From: Sphingosinicella sp.
GTDB taxonomy: Bacteria > Pseudomonadota > Alphaproteobacteria > Sphingomonadales > Sphingomonadaceae
Assembly (NCBI RefSeq): GCF_013911755.1
Contig: NZ_JACESP010000001.1
Coordinates: forward strand, 186,001-250,000
Reading direction: 5' to 3'
Length of the DNA: 64,000 nt
Below are positions 16,811 through 25,784 of the stretch, in pieces; the stretch's first letter is position 1, and each line of letters starts with the position of its first letter. The notes beneath the pieces are model-generated. The model saw only the letters and a list, made by a program, of their open reading frames with translations, searched no databases and was not told the DNA's origin. The position numbers and the translations under genes are program-made.

Positions 16811-18601
16811 TTATTCGGCAGCCTCGGACAGGTCGTCGGCTTCCGTCTGCTGGCGCATCCACATTTCCGCGTAGAGGCCGTTTGTCGCGAGCAGACCGTC
16901 GTGGCGGCCGCGCTCGACAATGCGGCCTTTGTCCATGACGAGGATCTCGTCGGCATCGACGATCGTCGACAAGCGGTGGGCGATGACGAGCGTCGTGCGG
17001 CGCGCCGACACATTCGAGAGCGCGTCCTGGATAGCGGCTTCGGTGCGACTGTCGAGCGCGCTCGTCGCCTCGTCGAGGATCAGGATCGGGGGATCTTTCA
17101 GGATCGTGCGTGCGATGGCGACGCGCTGCTTCTCGCCGCCCGAGAGCTTGAGGCCGCGCTCGCCGACGACCGTGTCGTAGCCTTGCGGCAGCGAGACGAT
17201 GAAGTCGTGGATCTGCGCTTGCCGCGCGGCCGCCTCGATTTCCATCTGTGTTGCGCCGGCGCGGCCGTAGCCGATGTTGTAGCCGATCGTGTCGTTGAAC
17301 AGCACCGTGTCCTGCGGAACGATGCCGATGGCGGCGCGCACGCTCGCCTGCGTCACCGTGCGGATATCCTGATCGTCGATGGTCACGCGGCCCGTCTGGA
17401 TATCGTAGAAGCGGTAGAGGATGCGGGAGAGCGTCGACTTGCCGGCACCCGATTCGCCGACGATGGCGACAGTGTCGCCGGGGGGGATTTCGAAGCTGAC
17501 GCCGTGCAGGATCTGGCGTTCGGGATCATAGCCGAAATCGACATTCTCGAAACGCACCGCGCCGACGCTGACCGCAAGTGGCGGGGCGCCGGGCGCGTCG
17601 GCGATCTCGGGCACGGTGTCGAGCAGGCCGAACATCGCCTCCATGTCGATGAGGCCCTGCTTGATCTCGCGGTAAACCCAGCCGAGCATGTCGAGCGGGC
17701 GGAAGAGCTGCATGAGCAGCGTGTTCACCAGCACCACATCGCCGACGGTGAACTTGCCCTGGCTCCAGCCCCACACCGTGTAGGCCATGGCGCCCGCCAT
17801 CATGATGTTGGTGATCAGCGACTGGCCGATGTTGAGCGCGGCGAGCGAATTCTCGCTCTTGATCGCGGCGCTCGCGTAGCTCTGCAGCGACTGGCTGTAA
17901 CGCTGCCGTTCCAGCGCTTCGGCGCTGTAGTATTTCACCGTTTCGTAGTTGAGCAGCGAATCGACGGCGCGCTGCGTGGTGCGGTTGTCGGTATCGACCA
18001 TGCGGCGGCGAAGCTCGCTGCGCCATTCGGTGACGCGGCGGGTGAACCAGATGTAGAGCGCGACGATGACGAGCGTCGCCGCGACGATCTCGAAGCCCAT
18101 CTTGATCTGGAAGATCACGCAGACGGCGATGAGCTCCAGGATCGTGGGGGCGATGTTGAAGGCGAGGAAATAGAGCATCGTGTCGACGCTCTTGGTGCCG
18201 CGCTCGATGATGCGGGTGAGCGCGCCGGTGCGGCGTTCGAGGTGGAATCGCAGCGAAAGGTCGTGGATGCGGGTGAAGACCTCCCCGGCGAGGTCGGCGC
18301 CGGCGGTCTGGCCGACACGCTCGAAAATGACGTTGCGGATGTTGTCGAAAAATACACCGCCGAAGCGTGCGGCGGCATAGGCAAAGACGAGGCCGACGCC
18401 GAGCAGGAAGCCCTGGTTCGTGGGCGTCGCCATCGAATCGATCACGCCCTTGTATGCGAAGGGCATGATCAGCATCGTCGCCTTGGCAATCAGGACGAGG
18501 ATGAGCGCGAAGACGACGCGTACCTTGAGGCCCGGCTTGTCGGCGGGCCAAAGGTAGGGGAGGAAGCGGCGCAGCGGGTGCTGCTGCGAGGTGGTCGTCA
18601 T
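16811..18601 (-). CDS. ABC exporter, Atm1/HMT1 type (fused membrane and ATPase domains)
   Basis: A 596-residue half-transporter with six transmembrane helices in residues 1-320 and an ATPase domain in residues 350-590. Walker A is GESGAGKST, the signature is KLSGGEKQR, Walker B is ILILDEATSALD, and the switch histidine is in IAHRLST. The membrane domain has the NYETVKYY segment typical of Atm1, HMT1 and ABCB7. Relatives export glutathione-linked sulfur species or metals; Novosphingobium Atm1 is a structural model. The start is the ATG at 18601; longer readings run into tag. Confidence 0.9.
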   Translation of the reverse strand: MTTTSQQHPLRRFLPYLWPADKPGLKVRVVFALILVLIAKATMLIMPFAYKGVIDSMATPTNQGFLLGVGLVFAYAAARFGGVFFDNIRNVIFERVGQTAGADLAGEVFTRIHDLSLRFHLERRTGALTRIIERGTKSVDTMLYFLAFNIAPTILELIAVCVIFQIKMGFEIVAATLVIVALYIWFTRRVTEWRSELRRRMVDTDNRTTQRAVDSLLNYETVKYYSAEALERQRYSQSLQSYASAAIKSENSLAALNIGQSLITNIMMAGAMAYTVWGWSQGKFTVGDVVLVNTLLMQLFRPLDMLGWVYREIKQGLIDMEAMFGLLDTVPEIADAPGAPPLAVSVGAVRFENVDFGYDPERQILHGVSFEIPPGDTVAIVGESGAGKSTLSRILYRFYDIQTGRVTIDDQDIRTVTQASVRAAIGIVPQDTVLFNDTIGYNIGYGRAGATQMEIEAAARQAQIHDFIVSLPQGYDTVVGERGLKLSGGEKQRVAIARTILKDPPILILDEATSALDSRTEAAIQDALSNVSARRTTLVIAHRLSTIVDADEILVMDKGRIVERGRHDGLLATNGLYAEMWMRQQTEADDLSEAAE

Positions 18602-18618
18602 GCCCTGTAGATAGGCGC

Positions 18619-19185
18619 TCAGGCCGGCGCCTTCCAGCATGTGCTGACGTGATCGTTCACGAGGCCGACCGCCTGCATGTACGCGTAGATGATGGTCGAG
18701 CCGACGAAGTTCATGCCCGCCTTCTTGAGCGCCTTCGAAATGGCGTCGCTGAGCGGGGTGGAGGCGGGGACGTCCTTGAAGCTTTTGGGGCGGTTCACAA
18801 GGGGTTTGCCGTTCACGAAGGCCCACAGCCACGCATCGAAACTGCCGTGCTGGCGCTGCATCTCGAGGAACACGGCGGCGTTTCTGCGCGCGGACCAGAC
18901 CTTCAGACGGTTGCGGACGATGTTTGCGGTGGCGAGCACCGTTTCAAGCTCGGCGTCCGTCATTGCTGCGACGCGGATCGGATCGAAATCGTGGAAGGCG
19001 GCGCGGTAACCTTCGCGCTTTTTCAAGACGGTTTCCCAGCTGAGCCCGGCCTGCGCGCCTTCAAGGATCAGCATCTCGAACAGCGTGCCGTCGTCGTGGA
19101 CGGGAACACCCCACTCGTCATCGTGATACGCGGCGTAGAATTCCTTGCCGGGACTGTTGCCGAAACAGCGGGGTTTCGCGTCCAT
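18619..19185 (-). CDS. tag: DNA-3-methyladenine glycosylase I
   Basis: A 188-residue HhH-superfamily glycosylase that excises 3-methyladenine from alkylated DNA. The zinc site typical of Tag is visible: an early Cys (PRCFGNS), His of YHDDEWG, and the C-terminal H-x3-C in DHVSTCW. The base-recognition Glu/Trp region is LEGAQAGLSW. The ATG at 19185 follows the prs stop almost directly, and a GTG at 19188 is also possible. It shares a leftward transcript with prs and probably with the ABC exporter 17 bases downstream. Confidence 0.94.
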   Translation of the reverse strand: MDAKPRCFGNSPGKEFYAAYHDDEWGVPVHDDGTLFEMLILEGAQAGLSWETVLKKREGYRAAFHDFDPIRVAAMTDAELETVLATANIVRNRLKVWSARRNAAVFLEMQRQHGSFDAWLWAFVNGKPLVNRPKSFKDVPASTPLSDAISKALKKAGMNFVGSTIIYAYMQAVGLVNDHVSTCWKAPA

Positions 19186-19187
19186 CA

Positions 19188-20120
19188 CTAATCGAAGAGG
19201 CTGGAAACCGAGGATTCGTCAGCGATACGGCGGACAGCTTCGCCGAGCAACGGGGCGATGGTGAGCTGGCGCAGCTTCTTCGCATTCGCGATCTCGGGGC
19301 GCGAGATCGAGTCGGTGATGACAAGTTCCATCAGTTCCGAGCCTTCGACGCGGGCGACTGCACCACCCGAAAGCACGCCATGCGTACAGTAGGCGACCAC
19401 GGCCTTGGCGCCCGCGGCACGGAGCGCGGCGGCGGCGTTGCAGAGCGTACCCGCCGAATCGACGATGTCGTCGACGAGAATGCAGAAGCGGCCCTCGACG
19501 TCGCCGATGATGTTCATGACCTCGGACTCGCCGGCGCGTTCGCGGCGCTTGTCGACGATGGCGAGCGGGGCGTTATCGAGCCGCTTGGCGAGCGCGCGGG
19601 CGCGCACCACGCCGCCGACGTCGGGCGAGACGACCATCATGTTTTCCGAGCCGTAACGAGCGAGGATGTCGTCGCTCATCACCGGGGCGGCGTAGAGGTT
19701 GTCGGTCGGGATGTCGAAGAAGCCCTGAATCTGCCCCGCGTGGAGATCGACCGAAAGTACGCGATTGGCGCCCGCAACGGTGATGAGGTTGGCGACGAGC
19801 TTCGCGGAAATCGGCGTACGCGGGCCGGGCTTCCGGTCCTGCCGCGCATAGCCGAAATAGGGGACGACGGCGGTGATGCGCTTGGCGCTCGCGCGCTTCA
19901 GGGCGTCGATGCAGATGAGAAGTTCCATCAGGTTGTCGTTCGCCGGGAAGGCTGTGGACTGGACGACGAACACGTCCTCGCCGCGTACATTCTCGTGGAT
20001 TTCCACGAACACCTCTTCGTCCGCGAAGCGGCGCACGCTCGCCTGCGTCAGCGGCATGTCGAGGTAACGGGCGATATCGCCCGCGAGCTGAAGGTTGCTG
20101 TTGCCCGCAAGCAGCTTCAT
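19188..20120 (-). CDS. prs: Ribose-phosphate pyrophosphokinase
   Basis: A 310-residue PRPP synthetase making phosphoribosyl pyrophosphate from ribose 5-phosphate and ATP for purine, pyrimidine, His, Trp and NAD synthesis. Visible motifs are [10 protein letters not shown], the ATP-site FGYARQDRK, the catalytic flexible loop [10 protein letters not shown], and the PRPP-binding loop [11 protein letters not shown]. The length is normal. tag begins as prs ends. Confidence 0.96.
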   Translation of the reverse strand: MKLLAGNSNLQLAGDIARYLDMPLTQASVRRFADEEVFVEIHENVRGEDVFVVQSTAFPANDNLMELLICIDALKRASAKRITAVVPYFGYARQDRKPGPRTPISAKLVANLITVAGANRVLSVDLHAGQIQGFFDIPTDNLYAAPVMSDDILARYGSENMMVVSPDVGGVVRARALAKRLDNAPLAIVDKRRERAGESEVMNIIGDVEGRFCILVDDIVDSAGTLCNAAAALRAAGAKAVVAYCTHGVLSGGAVARVEGSELMELVITDSISRPEIANAKKLRQLTIAPLLGEAVRRIADESSVSSLFD

Positions 20121-20220
20121 GGCGCGCGAATCCCTGTTTTTGGCGGTGACGAGTCGGTCGGTTCACTAGCGGCCGCAGGCGGCGCGGGCAACGCCTATGA
20201 CATCTGTGTTGCAGCGGGGG

Positions 20221-20985
20221 TCAGGCGGGAAGCCCGATCAGCGCGATCTGCCGCCCGTAGTCGGCCTCTCCCCGGTGCGTCGCGCGGCGGAAGCTGAAGT
20301 AGGCCTGCGCGTTCGCATACGTGTCCGCGCCGAGCAGCTCGACGTGCCCGATGCCCGCCGCCGCAAGCCTTGCGCCCACGTAGGCCTCAAGGTCGAACTG
20401 GTGGTGCCCGGCGCGGCCGTCGAGGAAGAAACGCTCGTTTTCCGGGTCCGCTTCGCAGAAACGGCGGAAGAAACCCTCGTCCACTTCATAGGACGCGCGG
20501 GCGATGCAGGGTCCGACGGCGGCGGCGATGCGCTCGCGGCGCGCGCCGAGCGTTTCCATCGCCGCGACGACGCTGTCGGTGACGCCGCCGAGCGCACCCT
20601 TCCACCCGGCGTGCGCCGCGCCGACCACACCCGCCTCGCGGTCGGCGAGCAGCACGGGCGCGCAGTCCGCCGTGAGGATGCCGAGCAGCAGGCCCGGCGT
20701 GGCGGTCGCGAGCGCATCGGCGTGCGGGCGGGCATCGTCCGGGTACGGCGCGGTCACCGCGATCGTGTCCGGGCTGTGGACCTGATGTAGTGTCACGAGC
20801 TTTGCGCCCGGCAGCACGGCCTCCACCGCACGGCAGCGGTTTTCCGCGATGGCGGCGCGGTCGTCCTGCGACCCGAGCCCGACGTTGAGCCCCGCGACGA
20901 TGCCTTCGGAAACGCCGCCCCGCCGCCCGAGGAAGCCGTGGGGGAGGCCGTCCAGTGCACGGGCGTGAAGGACGGGAACGTTCAT
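20221..20985 (-). CDS. pgeF: Peptidoglycan editing factor PgeF (laccase-domain protein, YfiH family)
   Basis: A 254-residue cytoplasmic protein. In E. coli PgeF (YfiH) removes wrongly incorporated L-Ser from UDP-MurNAc-dipeptides. Metal-site residues of the family are present: His in TLHQVHSPD, Cys in LTADCAPVLL and His in GAAHAGWKG. It is the last gene of the operon lgt-midA-GNAT-pgeF, overlapping the GNAT stop by four bases. Older 'polyphenol oxidase/laccase' names reflect a weak side activity. Its role fits the peptidoglycan genes further along this window. Confidence 0.9.
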   Translation of the reverse strand: MNVPVLHARALDGLPHGFLGRRGGVSEGIVAGLNVGLGSQDDRAAIAENRCRAVEAVLPGAKLVTLHQVHSPDTIAVTAPYPDDARPHADALATATPGLLLGILTADCAPVLLADREAGVVGAAHAGWKGALGGVTDSVVAAMETLGARRERIAAAVGPCIARASYEVDEGFFRRFCEADPENERFFLDGRAGHHQFDLEAYVGARLAAAGIGHVELLGADTYANAQAYFSFRRATHRGEADYGRQIALIGLPA

Positions 20986-21503
20986 GGGCGCAGCACCTTG
21001 CGATAAATGAAATCGTGATCGGCCTGTTCGCCCACCATGAAGCGGTAGTCGCCGACCTTCTCGAAGCCGTAGTTCTCGTAGACCTTCTGCGCCCGGTAGT
21101 TCTCCGACCAGACGGTGAGGTACATGTCCTGCCAGCCGCCCGCGTTGGCCCATTCGAGTGCCCACGCCATCATGGGCTGGGCGATGCCGCGCCCGTGCCA
21201 CGCCTTCAGGATGTAGAGCTGGCGCAGCTCGCACTTGCTGCGACCGTCGTCGTCCACGGGAAGGTAGGGCGGGCCGACCTTGCAATAGGCGACCATCTGT
21301 CCGTCGGCTTCGGCGACACGAAAGGCGTAGGCCGGGTCCGCGAACTCCACGGGCATCCCCTCGGGGCCGAACACGGTGACGAGGAAGTGGTCGAGATCGT
21401 GCTTCGCATAGAGATGGCCGAAGGTCTCGATGAAGGTTTGACGACCGAGTTCGCAGAGCGCCAGAAGGTCGGCGGCTGTCGGTGTGCGGAATGTGATGCT
21501 CAT
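20982..21503 (-). CDS. GNAT family N-acetyltransferase
   Basis: A 173-residue acetyl-CoA-dependent N-acetyltransferase. The acetyl-CoA binding motif A appears as LRQLYILKAWHGRGIAQPMM (about residues 92-111), followed by NYRAQKVYENYGFEKVGD, the usual motif B and terminal strand. The substrate is unknown. It overlaps midA and pgeF by four bases on each side, so it is co-translated with envelope-biogenesis genes. I chose the ATG at 21503 rather than the longer reading from 21530. Confidence 0.88.
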   Translation of the reverse strand: MSITFRTPTAADLLALCELGRQTFIETFGHLYAKHDLDHFLVTVFGPEGMPVEFADPAYAFRVAEADGQMVAYCKVGPPYLPVDDDGRSKCELRQLYILKAWHGRGIAQPMMAWALEWANAGGWQDMYLTVWSENYRAQKVYENYGFEKVGDYRFMVGEQADHDFIYRKVLRP

Positions 21504-22510
21504 GCGCCGAAGCCCGCTGGCTCGGGCCAATCCTTGTGCGTGAATGCAAGCACCTTGAACAGGCTCCCCATGGCCTGCGGCAGGGTCAGTCGCCGCATCG
21601 CGCCCGCTATAGCATGGCGGGCTTCCGGGTCGAGGCTGCGTGAGAGACGCTCGGCGCGGGCGTCGATGCCGAGCGCGAGCAGGAACGGGCCTTGTAGGGC
21701 GAGGGGTGAAACATAGACGCCGGCCGCGCGGGCTGCTTCGGCGAGGGCGGTGAAATCCACGTGGGCGGTGAGGTCGTGTTCGCCCGGTGCCGCGAGCGGA
21801 TCGGCGGCGGCGTGGGCGGCGAGGGCTTGCAGGGAATCGCCTTCGGCTGGGCCTTCGTAGCCGTAGTCGATGAGGAGGGCTGCGCCGCCGTCTGCTGCGA
21901 TCCGGTTTGCGAGGGTGGTCGCGTATTCGGCGCGGGCTGGGGCGGTTTCGCGGATGGGGTCGCCTTTGGGGATGTAGACGAAGTTGTCGGCCGCGATGCC
22001 GATGCGGCGCTCGTGCCAGGCGCCGTCAAAGTAGACCTCTTGCCGGATGGGGAGGGCGTCGAAGAACTCGTTGGCGATGACGAGCAGGGGGGTGCCTTGC
22101 GGCACCTCGGCGAGATCATTGTGCCACTCGGCTGCCGGGACGCGCTGCGCCTGGGCCGCGCGGAGGGTGGGGCTCGTTTCCACGAAATGGACGCGGATCG
22201 CGTCGGCGAAGGCGGGCAGCGCGCGGGCGGCGCGCAGGAGGTCGGCCATGAGCGTGCCGCGTCCCGGGCCGAGTTCGACGAGGTTCACGCGGGCGGGCCG
22301 CCCGGCGCGGTCCCAGAGGTCCGCCATCCACAGGCCGATGATCTCCCCGAACATCTGGCTGATTTCGGGCGCCGTGGTGAAGTCGCCGCCGCGCCCGAAC
22401 GGATCGCGCCCGGCGTAGTAGGCCGCGACGCATTCCGCCATGTAGCGATCGACGCCGATCGGGCCGCGCGCTTCGATCTCCGCGGCGAGCTTGCGCCCGA
22501 GCGGGGTCAT
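21500..22510 (-). CDS. MidA/NDUFAF7-family SAM-dependent methyltransferase
   Basis: A 336-residue class I methyltransferase of the family whose eukaryotic member NDUFAF7 (MidA) methylates an arginine of a complex I subunit. The SAM-binding motif [14 protein letters not shown] lies near residues 84-97, and family segments [14 protein letters not shown] and [11 protein letters not shown] are clear. The bacterial target is not established here. It overlaps both lgt and the GNAT gene by four bases. Confidence 0.88.
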   Translation of the reverse strand: MTPLGRKLAAEIEARGPIGVDRYMAECVAAYYAGRDPFGRGGDFTTAPEISQMFGEIIGLWMADLWDRAGRPARVNLVELGPGRGTLMADLLRAARALPAFADAIRVHFVETSPTLRAAQAQRVPAAEWHNDLAEVPQGTPLLVIANEFFDALPIRQEVYFDGAWHERRIGIAADNFVYIPKGDPIRETAPARAEYATTLANRIAADGGAALLIDYGYEGPAEGDSLQALAAHAAADPLAAPGEHDLTAHVDFTALAEAARAAGVYVSPLALQGPFLLALGIDARAERLSRSLDPEARHAIAGAMRRLTLPQAMGSLFKVLAFTHKDWPEPAGFGA

Positions 22511-23346
22511 TTCGCGAGCGCGCGCCTGCCCGCCGTCGCGACGAAGTAGGCACCCGCGACGATCATCGTGGTGGACAGCGTCTGGCCCATGGTGAGGCCC
22601 CACGACAGCGTGCCGAGCTGCGCGTCGGGCTCGCGGAAATACTCAACGACGAAGCGGAACACGCCGTAGCCGAGCATGAACGCGCCGACGAGGAGCCCGG
22701 GCTTGTAGCGTGCATCGGTCTTCCAGAAGAGATACCAGAGGATCGCGAACAGCACGATGCCTTCAAGCCCCGCCTCGTAGAGCTGGCTCGGGTGACGGAG
22801 CACGTCGCCGCCGGTAGGGAACTTCATCGCCCACGGCACGTCCGTCGCGCGGCCCCAGAGCTCGCCATTGATGAAGTTGGCGATACGCCCGAAGAACAGA
22901 CCGAACGGGATGGTGCAGGCGATATAGTCGTGCACGCGTAGCCAGCTCAGCTTCTGCTGCCATGTGTAGATAAGGAGTGCGATCGAAACACCCGCCGCGC
23001 CGCCGTGGAACGACATGCCGCCTTCCCACAGCTTGAACACGTCGGAGATATGGCCTTCGGGGCCGAAGAAACGTTCGAAATCGTAGAACAGCACATAGCC
23101 GACGCGGCCGCCGAGGATGATGCCGAGCGTGACCCAGGTGACGAGATCGTCGGCGTGGCGCCGCGCCATCGGCGCGCCGGGCTTCGCCAGCATCTTCAGC
23201 AGATACCACCACGCGACGACGATGCCGCCGATGTAGGCGAGACTGTACCAGCGGATCGGCAGTCTTGTGTCGGTGAAAGGCAGGGGAATGTGGAACCAGA
23301 CCGGATCGATGCTGGGGTAGGTGAGCGCGGCCTCGATTGCGAACAT
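22507..23346 (-). CDS. lgt: Prolipoprotein diacylglyceryl transferase
   Basis: A 279-residue inner-membrane enzyme that moves a diacylglyceryl group from phosphatidylglycerol to the lipobox cysteine of prolipoproteins. Seven hydrophobic segments are visible. The Lgt signature appears as [14 protein letters not shown], with SFHGGAAG before it and RHPSQLYEA after it. It is the first gene of an operon of four overlapping genes ending in pgeF. The start is the ATG at 23346; longer frames are shadows of the divergent dehydrogenase gene. Confidence 0.95.
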   Translation of the reverse strand: MFAIEAALTYPSIDPVWFHIPLPFTDTRLPIRWYSLAYIGGIVVAWWYLLKMLAKPGAPMARRHADDLVTWVTLGIILGGRVGYVLFYDFERFFGPEGHISDVFKLWEGGMSFHGGAAGVSIALLIYTWQQKLSWLRVHDYIACTIPFGLFFGRIANFINGELWGRATDVPWAMKFPTGGDVLRHPSQLYEAGLEGIVLFAILWYLFWKTDARYKPGLLVGAFMLGYGVFRFVVEYFREPDAQLGTLSWGLTMGQTLSTTMIVAGAYFVATAGRRALAK

Positions 23347-23449
23347 ACGACTGTCTGCCCTCAAAAACGACGGGATTGCCCCTGTGGACGCCGCGCACCA
23401 TAGTGCCGGGGGAGCATAACGCAATCGGATGCGGGGAGGGTTTTGGCCT

Positions 23450-24637
23450 ATGGCCGAGCCGCTGGAGGAGTTTCGCGGCGAAACGCGCGCGTGGCTGGAG
23501 GTGAACTGTCCGCCGGAGATGCGCGAGCGTGTTCTGGAAGAGGCCGACGTGTGCTGGGGCGGTCGCAATTTCCGCTTCAAGAACGACGCGCAGCGGGTTT
23601 GGCTGGAGCGTATGGCAGCGCGCGGCTGGACGGTGCCGGAATGGCCGAAAGCGTATGGCGGCGGCGGGCTCTCCGCCGAGGAGGCCAAGGTCCTCGCCGA
23701 AGAGATGCGGCGCATCCACGCACGGCCGCCGCTCAGTTCGTTCGGCATCTGGATGCTGGGACCGGCGCTGTTGAAATACGGCAATGAAGCGCAGAAGGCC
23801 GAGCATCTTCCGAGGATCGCGCGCGGCGAAATCCGCTGGTGCCAGGGCTATTCGGAGCCGGGCGCGGGGTCCGACCTCGCTGCGCTGAAGACGAAGGCGG
23901 AGGACAAGGGCGACCACTGGCTGGTGAACGGCTCCAAGATCTGGACGAGCTATGCCGATCAGGCCGACTGGATCTTCTGCCTTGTTCGCACCGAGCCAGA
24001 CGCGCCCAAGCACGAGGGCATCAGCTTCCTGCTGTTCGACATGGCGTCCGAAGGTGTTTCGACCTCGCCGATCAAGCTGATCAGCGGCTATTCGCCGTTC
24101 TGCCAGACCTTCTTCGACAATGTGAAGGTGCCGAAGGAAAACCTCGTCGGCACGCGCGGCAAGGGCTGGTCGATCGCCAAGTATCTGCTCACCCACGAAC
24201 GCAGCTCGATCGGTGCCGACTTCGGCACCGGGGGGCGCGACACGGCGGCGCAGATCGCAAAGAAGCGCGTCGGCACGCGCGCCGACGGCACGCTGGCCGA
24301 CGAAGGCCTGCGGGTGGACCTCGCGCGGCACGACATGGATACATTGTGCTTCGCGCTCACCATGGAGCGGGTGAAGGACGAAGCGAAAGCCGGGCAGGAC
24401 ATCGGACATTTGTCATCGATGCTGAAGCATGTGGGATCGGAACTGAACAAGTCGCGGCAGGAATTGCTGATGAGCGTTTTCGGAAGCGACGGGCTGCTGT
24501 GGGACGGCGAGCGCGCGCACGACGGTGACATGGCGAAGGCATGGCTGCGTTCGCGCGCGAACTCGATCGAGGGCGGCACGGCGGAAGTGCAGCTCGGCAT
24601 CATCGCCAAGCGCGTGCTCGCGCTGCCCGATGCGTAA
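23450..24637 (+). CDS. Acyl-CoA dehydrogenase family protein, catalytic-base subunit of a likely heteromer
   Basis: A 395-residue acyl-CoA dehydrogenase-fold protein. The substrate/flavin region [12 protein letters not shown] and the strand segment [14 protein letters not shown] are clear. The catalytic base is retained in SIEGGTAEV (Glu about 374). The usual FAD-adenine motif R-x-Q-F-G is missing; its place is taken by a divergent, longer segment (about residues 245-290). The next gene shows the opposite pattern, so the two products probably form an alpha-beta enzyme like the steroid-side-chain FadE28/FadE29 type. A GGGGAGGG ribosome site precedes the ATG at 23450. Confidence 0.9.
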   Translation: MAEPLEEFRGETRAWLEVNCPPEMRERVLEEADVCWGGRNFRFKNDAQRVWLERMAARGWTVPEWPKAYGGGGLSAEEAKVLAEEMRRIHARPPLSSFGIWMLGPALLKYGNEAQKAEHLPRIARGEIRWCQGYSEPGAGSDLAALKTKAEDKGDHWLVNGSKIWTSYADQADWIFCLVRTEPDAPKHEGISFLLFDMASEGVSTSPIKLISGYSPFCQTFFDNVKVPKENLVGTRGKGWSIAKYLLTHERSSIGADFGTGGRDTAAQIAKKRVGTRADGTLADEGLRVDLARHDMDTLCFALTMERVKDEAKAGQDIGHLSSMLKHVGSELNKSRQELLMSVFGSDGLLWDGERAHDGDMAKAWLRSRANSIEGGTAEVQLGIIAKRVLALPDA

Positions 24638-24646
24638 GGAGTGACG

Positions 24647-25783
24647 ATGGCGCTGGTGCTGACTGACGAACAGGCGATGATCCGCGAGGCGGCGGACGGA
24701 TTCTTCGCCTCCGAAGCGCCGGTATCGGAGCTTCGACGGCTGCGTGACGCTGCCGACGCGACCGGCTTTTCGCGCGACCTCTGGAAGCAGATGGCCGAGA
24801 TGGGTTTCGCGGGCGTGCTCGTGCCCGAGGCGCACGGGGGCAGCGGGCTGGGCCTCGTCGCCGCGAACCTCATTCAAGAGGCGGTGGGCCGCAACCTGTC
24901 ACTGTCGCCGTTCCTTTCGACCGCCGTGCTTGGTGCGACGGCGCTTTCCGGCGCCAGCGAGGACCAGAAGGCGGCGCTGCTGCAGAAGCTCGCGGCGGGC
25001 GACCTGCTGCTGGCGCTGGCGAGCGATGAGGCTTCGCGCCATGCGCCGCACCTGATCCGCACGCGCGCCGAGGCAGCCGGGAACGGCTTCCGGCTTACCG
25101 GCGCCAAGACCTTCGTGCTCGACGGGCATGTCGCCGACCGGCTGATCGTCGCCGCGCGGACCTCGGGCGAGGACGGGGACCGGGACGGCATCACGCTGTT
25201 CCTCGTCGACCCGAAGGCGGCCGGCGTCGATGTGCGCCGGACGATCATGGTCGACAGCCGCAACGCCGCCGATATCCGCTTTGACGGCGTGCAGGTGGAC
25301 GGCGCGGACGTGATCGGCGCGGTCGGTGAAGGCGCGGCGATCCTCGATCGCGTGCTCGACGCGGGCCGCACGTGCCTTGCCGCCGAGATGGTCGGCGTGT
25401 CGGCGCAGAGCTTTTCAATGACGGTCGGCTATCTGAAGGAACGCGATCAGTTCGGCCGCAAGATCGGCAGCTTTCAGGCGCTCCAGCATCGGGCCGCGCA
25501 GCTTTACTGCGAAATCGAACTGGCGAAATCGGCGACGCTGAAGGCCGCGCAGGCGCTCGACGCCGGCGACAGGGACGCGCCGCTCTACGCCAGCCTCGCC
25601 AAGGCTAAGGCGGGCGCGGTGGCGCGGCTCGCGACGAACGAAGGCGTGCAGATGCACGGCGGCATCGGCATGACCGACGAATACGACATCGGCTTCTACA
25701 TGAAGCGCGCGCGTGCCGCCGAAACGAGTTTCGGCGACCTGTCGTTTCATGGCGATCGTCTCGCCCGCATGCTAGGGTATTGA
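24647..25783 (+). CDS. Acyl-CoA dehydrogenase family protein, FAD-motif subunit lacking the catalytic Glu
   Basis: A 378-residue partner of the preceding dehydrogenase. It keeps the canonical FAD-binding helix RDQFGRKIGSFQALQH (about residues 266-281) and the MHGGIGMTDEYDI segment. At the position of the catalytic glutamate (normally in Y-E-G-T) it has Phe, reading AAETSFGDLS. It therefore should not work alone as a classic dehydrogenase. The ATG at 24647 follows AAGGAG. It lies nine bases after the first subunit and one base before the ligase. Confidence 0.9.
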   Translation: MALVLTDEQAMIREAADGFFASEAPVSELRRLRDAADATGFSRDLWKQMAEMGFAGVLVPEAHGGSGLGLVAANLIQEAVGRNLSLSPFLSTAVLGATALSGASEDQKAALLQKLAAGDLLLALASDEASRHAPHLIRTRAEAAGNGFRLTGAKTFVLDGHVADRLIVAARTSGEDGDRDGITLFLVDPKAAGVDVRRTIMVDSRNAADIRFDGVQVDGADVIGAVGEGAAILDRVLDAGRTCLAAEMVGVSAQSFSMTVGYLKERDQFGRKIGSFQALQHRAAQLYCEIELAKSATLKAAQALDAGDRDAPLYASLAKAKAGAVARLATNEGVQMHGGIGMTDEYDIGFYMKRARAAETSFGDLSFHGDRLARMLGY

Positions 25784-25784
25784 A

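Noticed and set aside
16901-18610. A 569-codon plus-strand open frame
   Set aside because: Antisense to the Atm1-type ABC exporter, whose ATPase motifs are intact.
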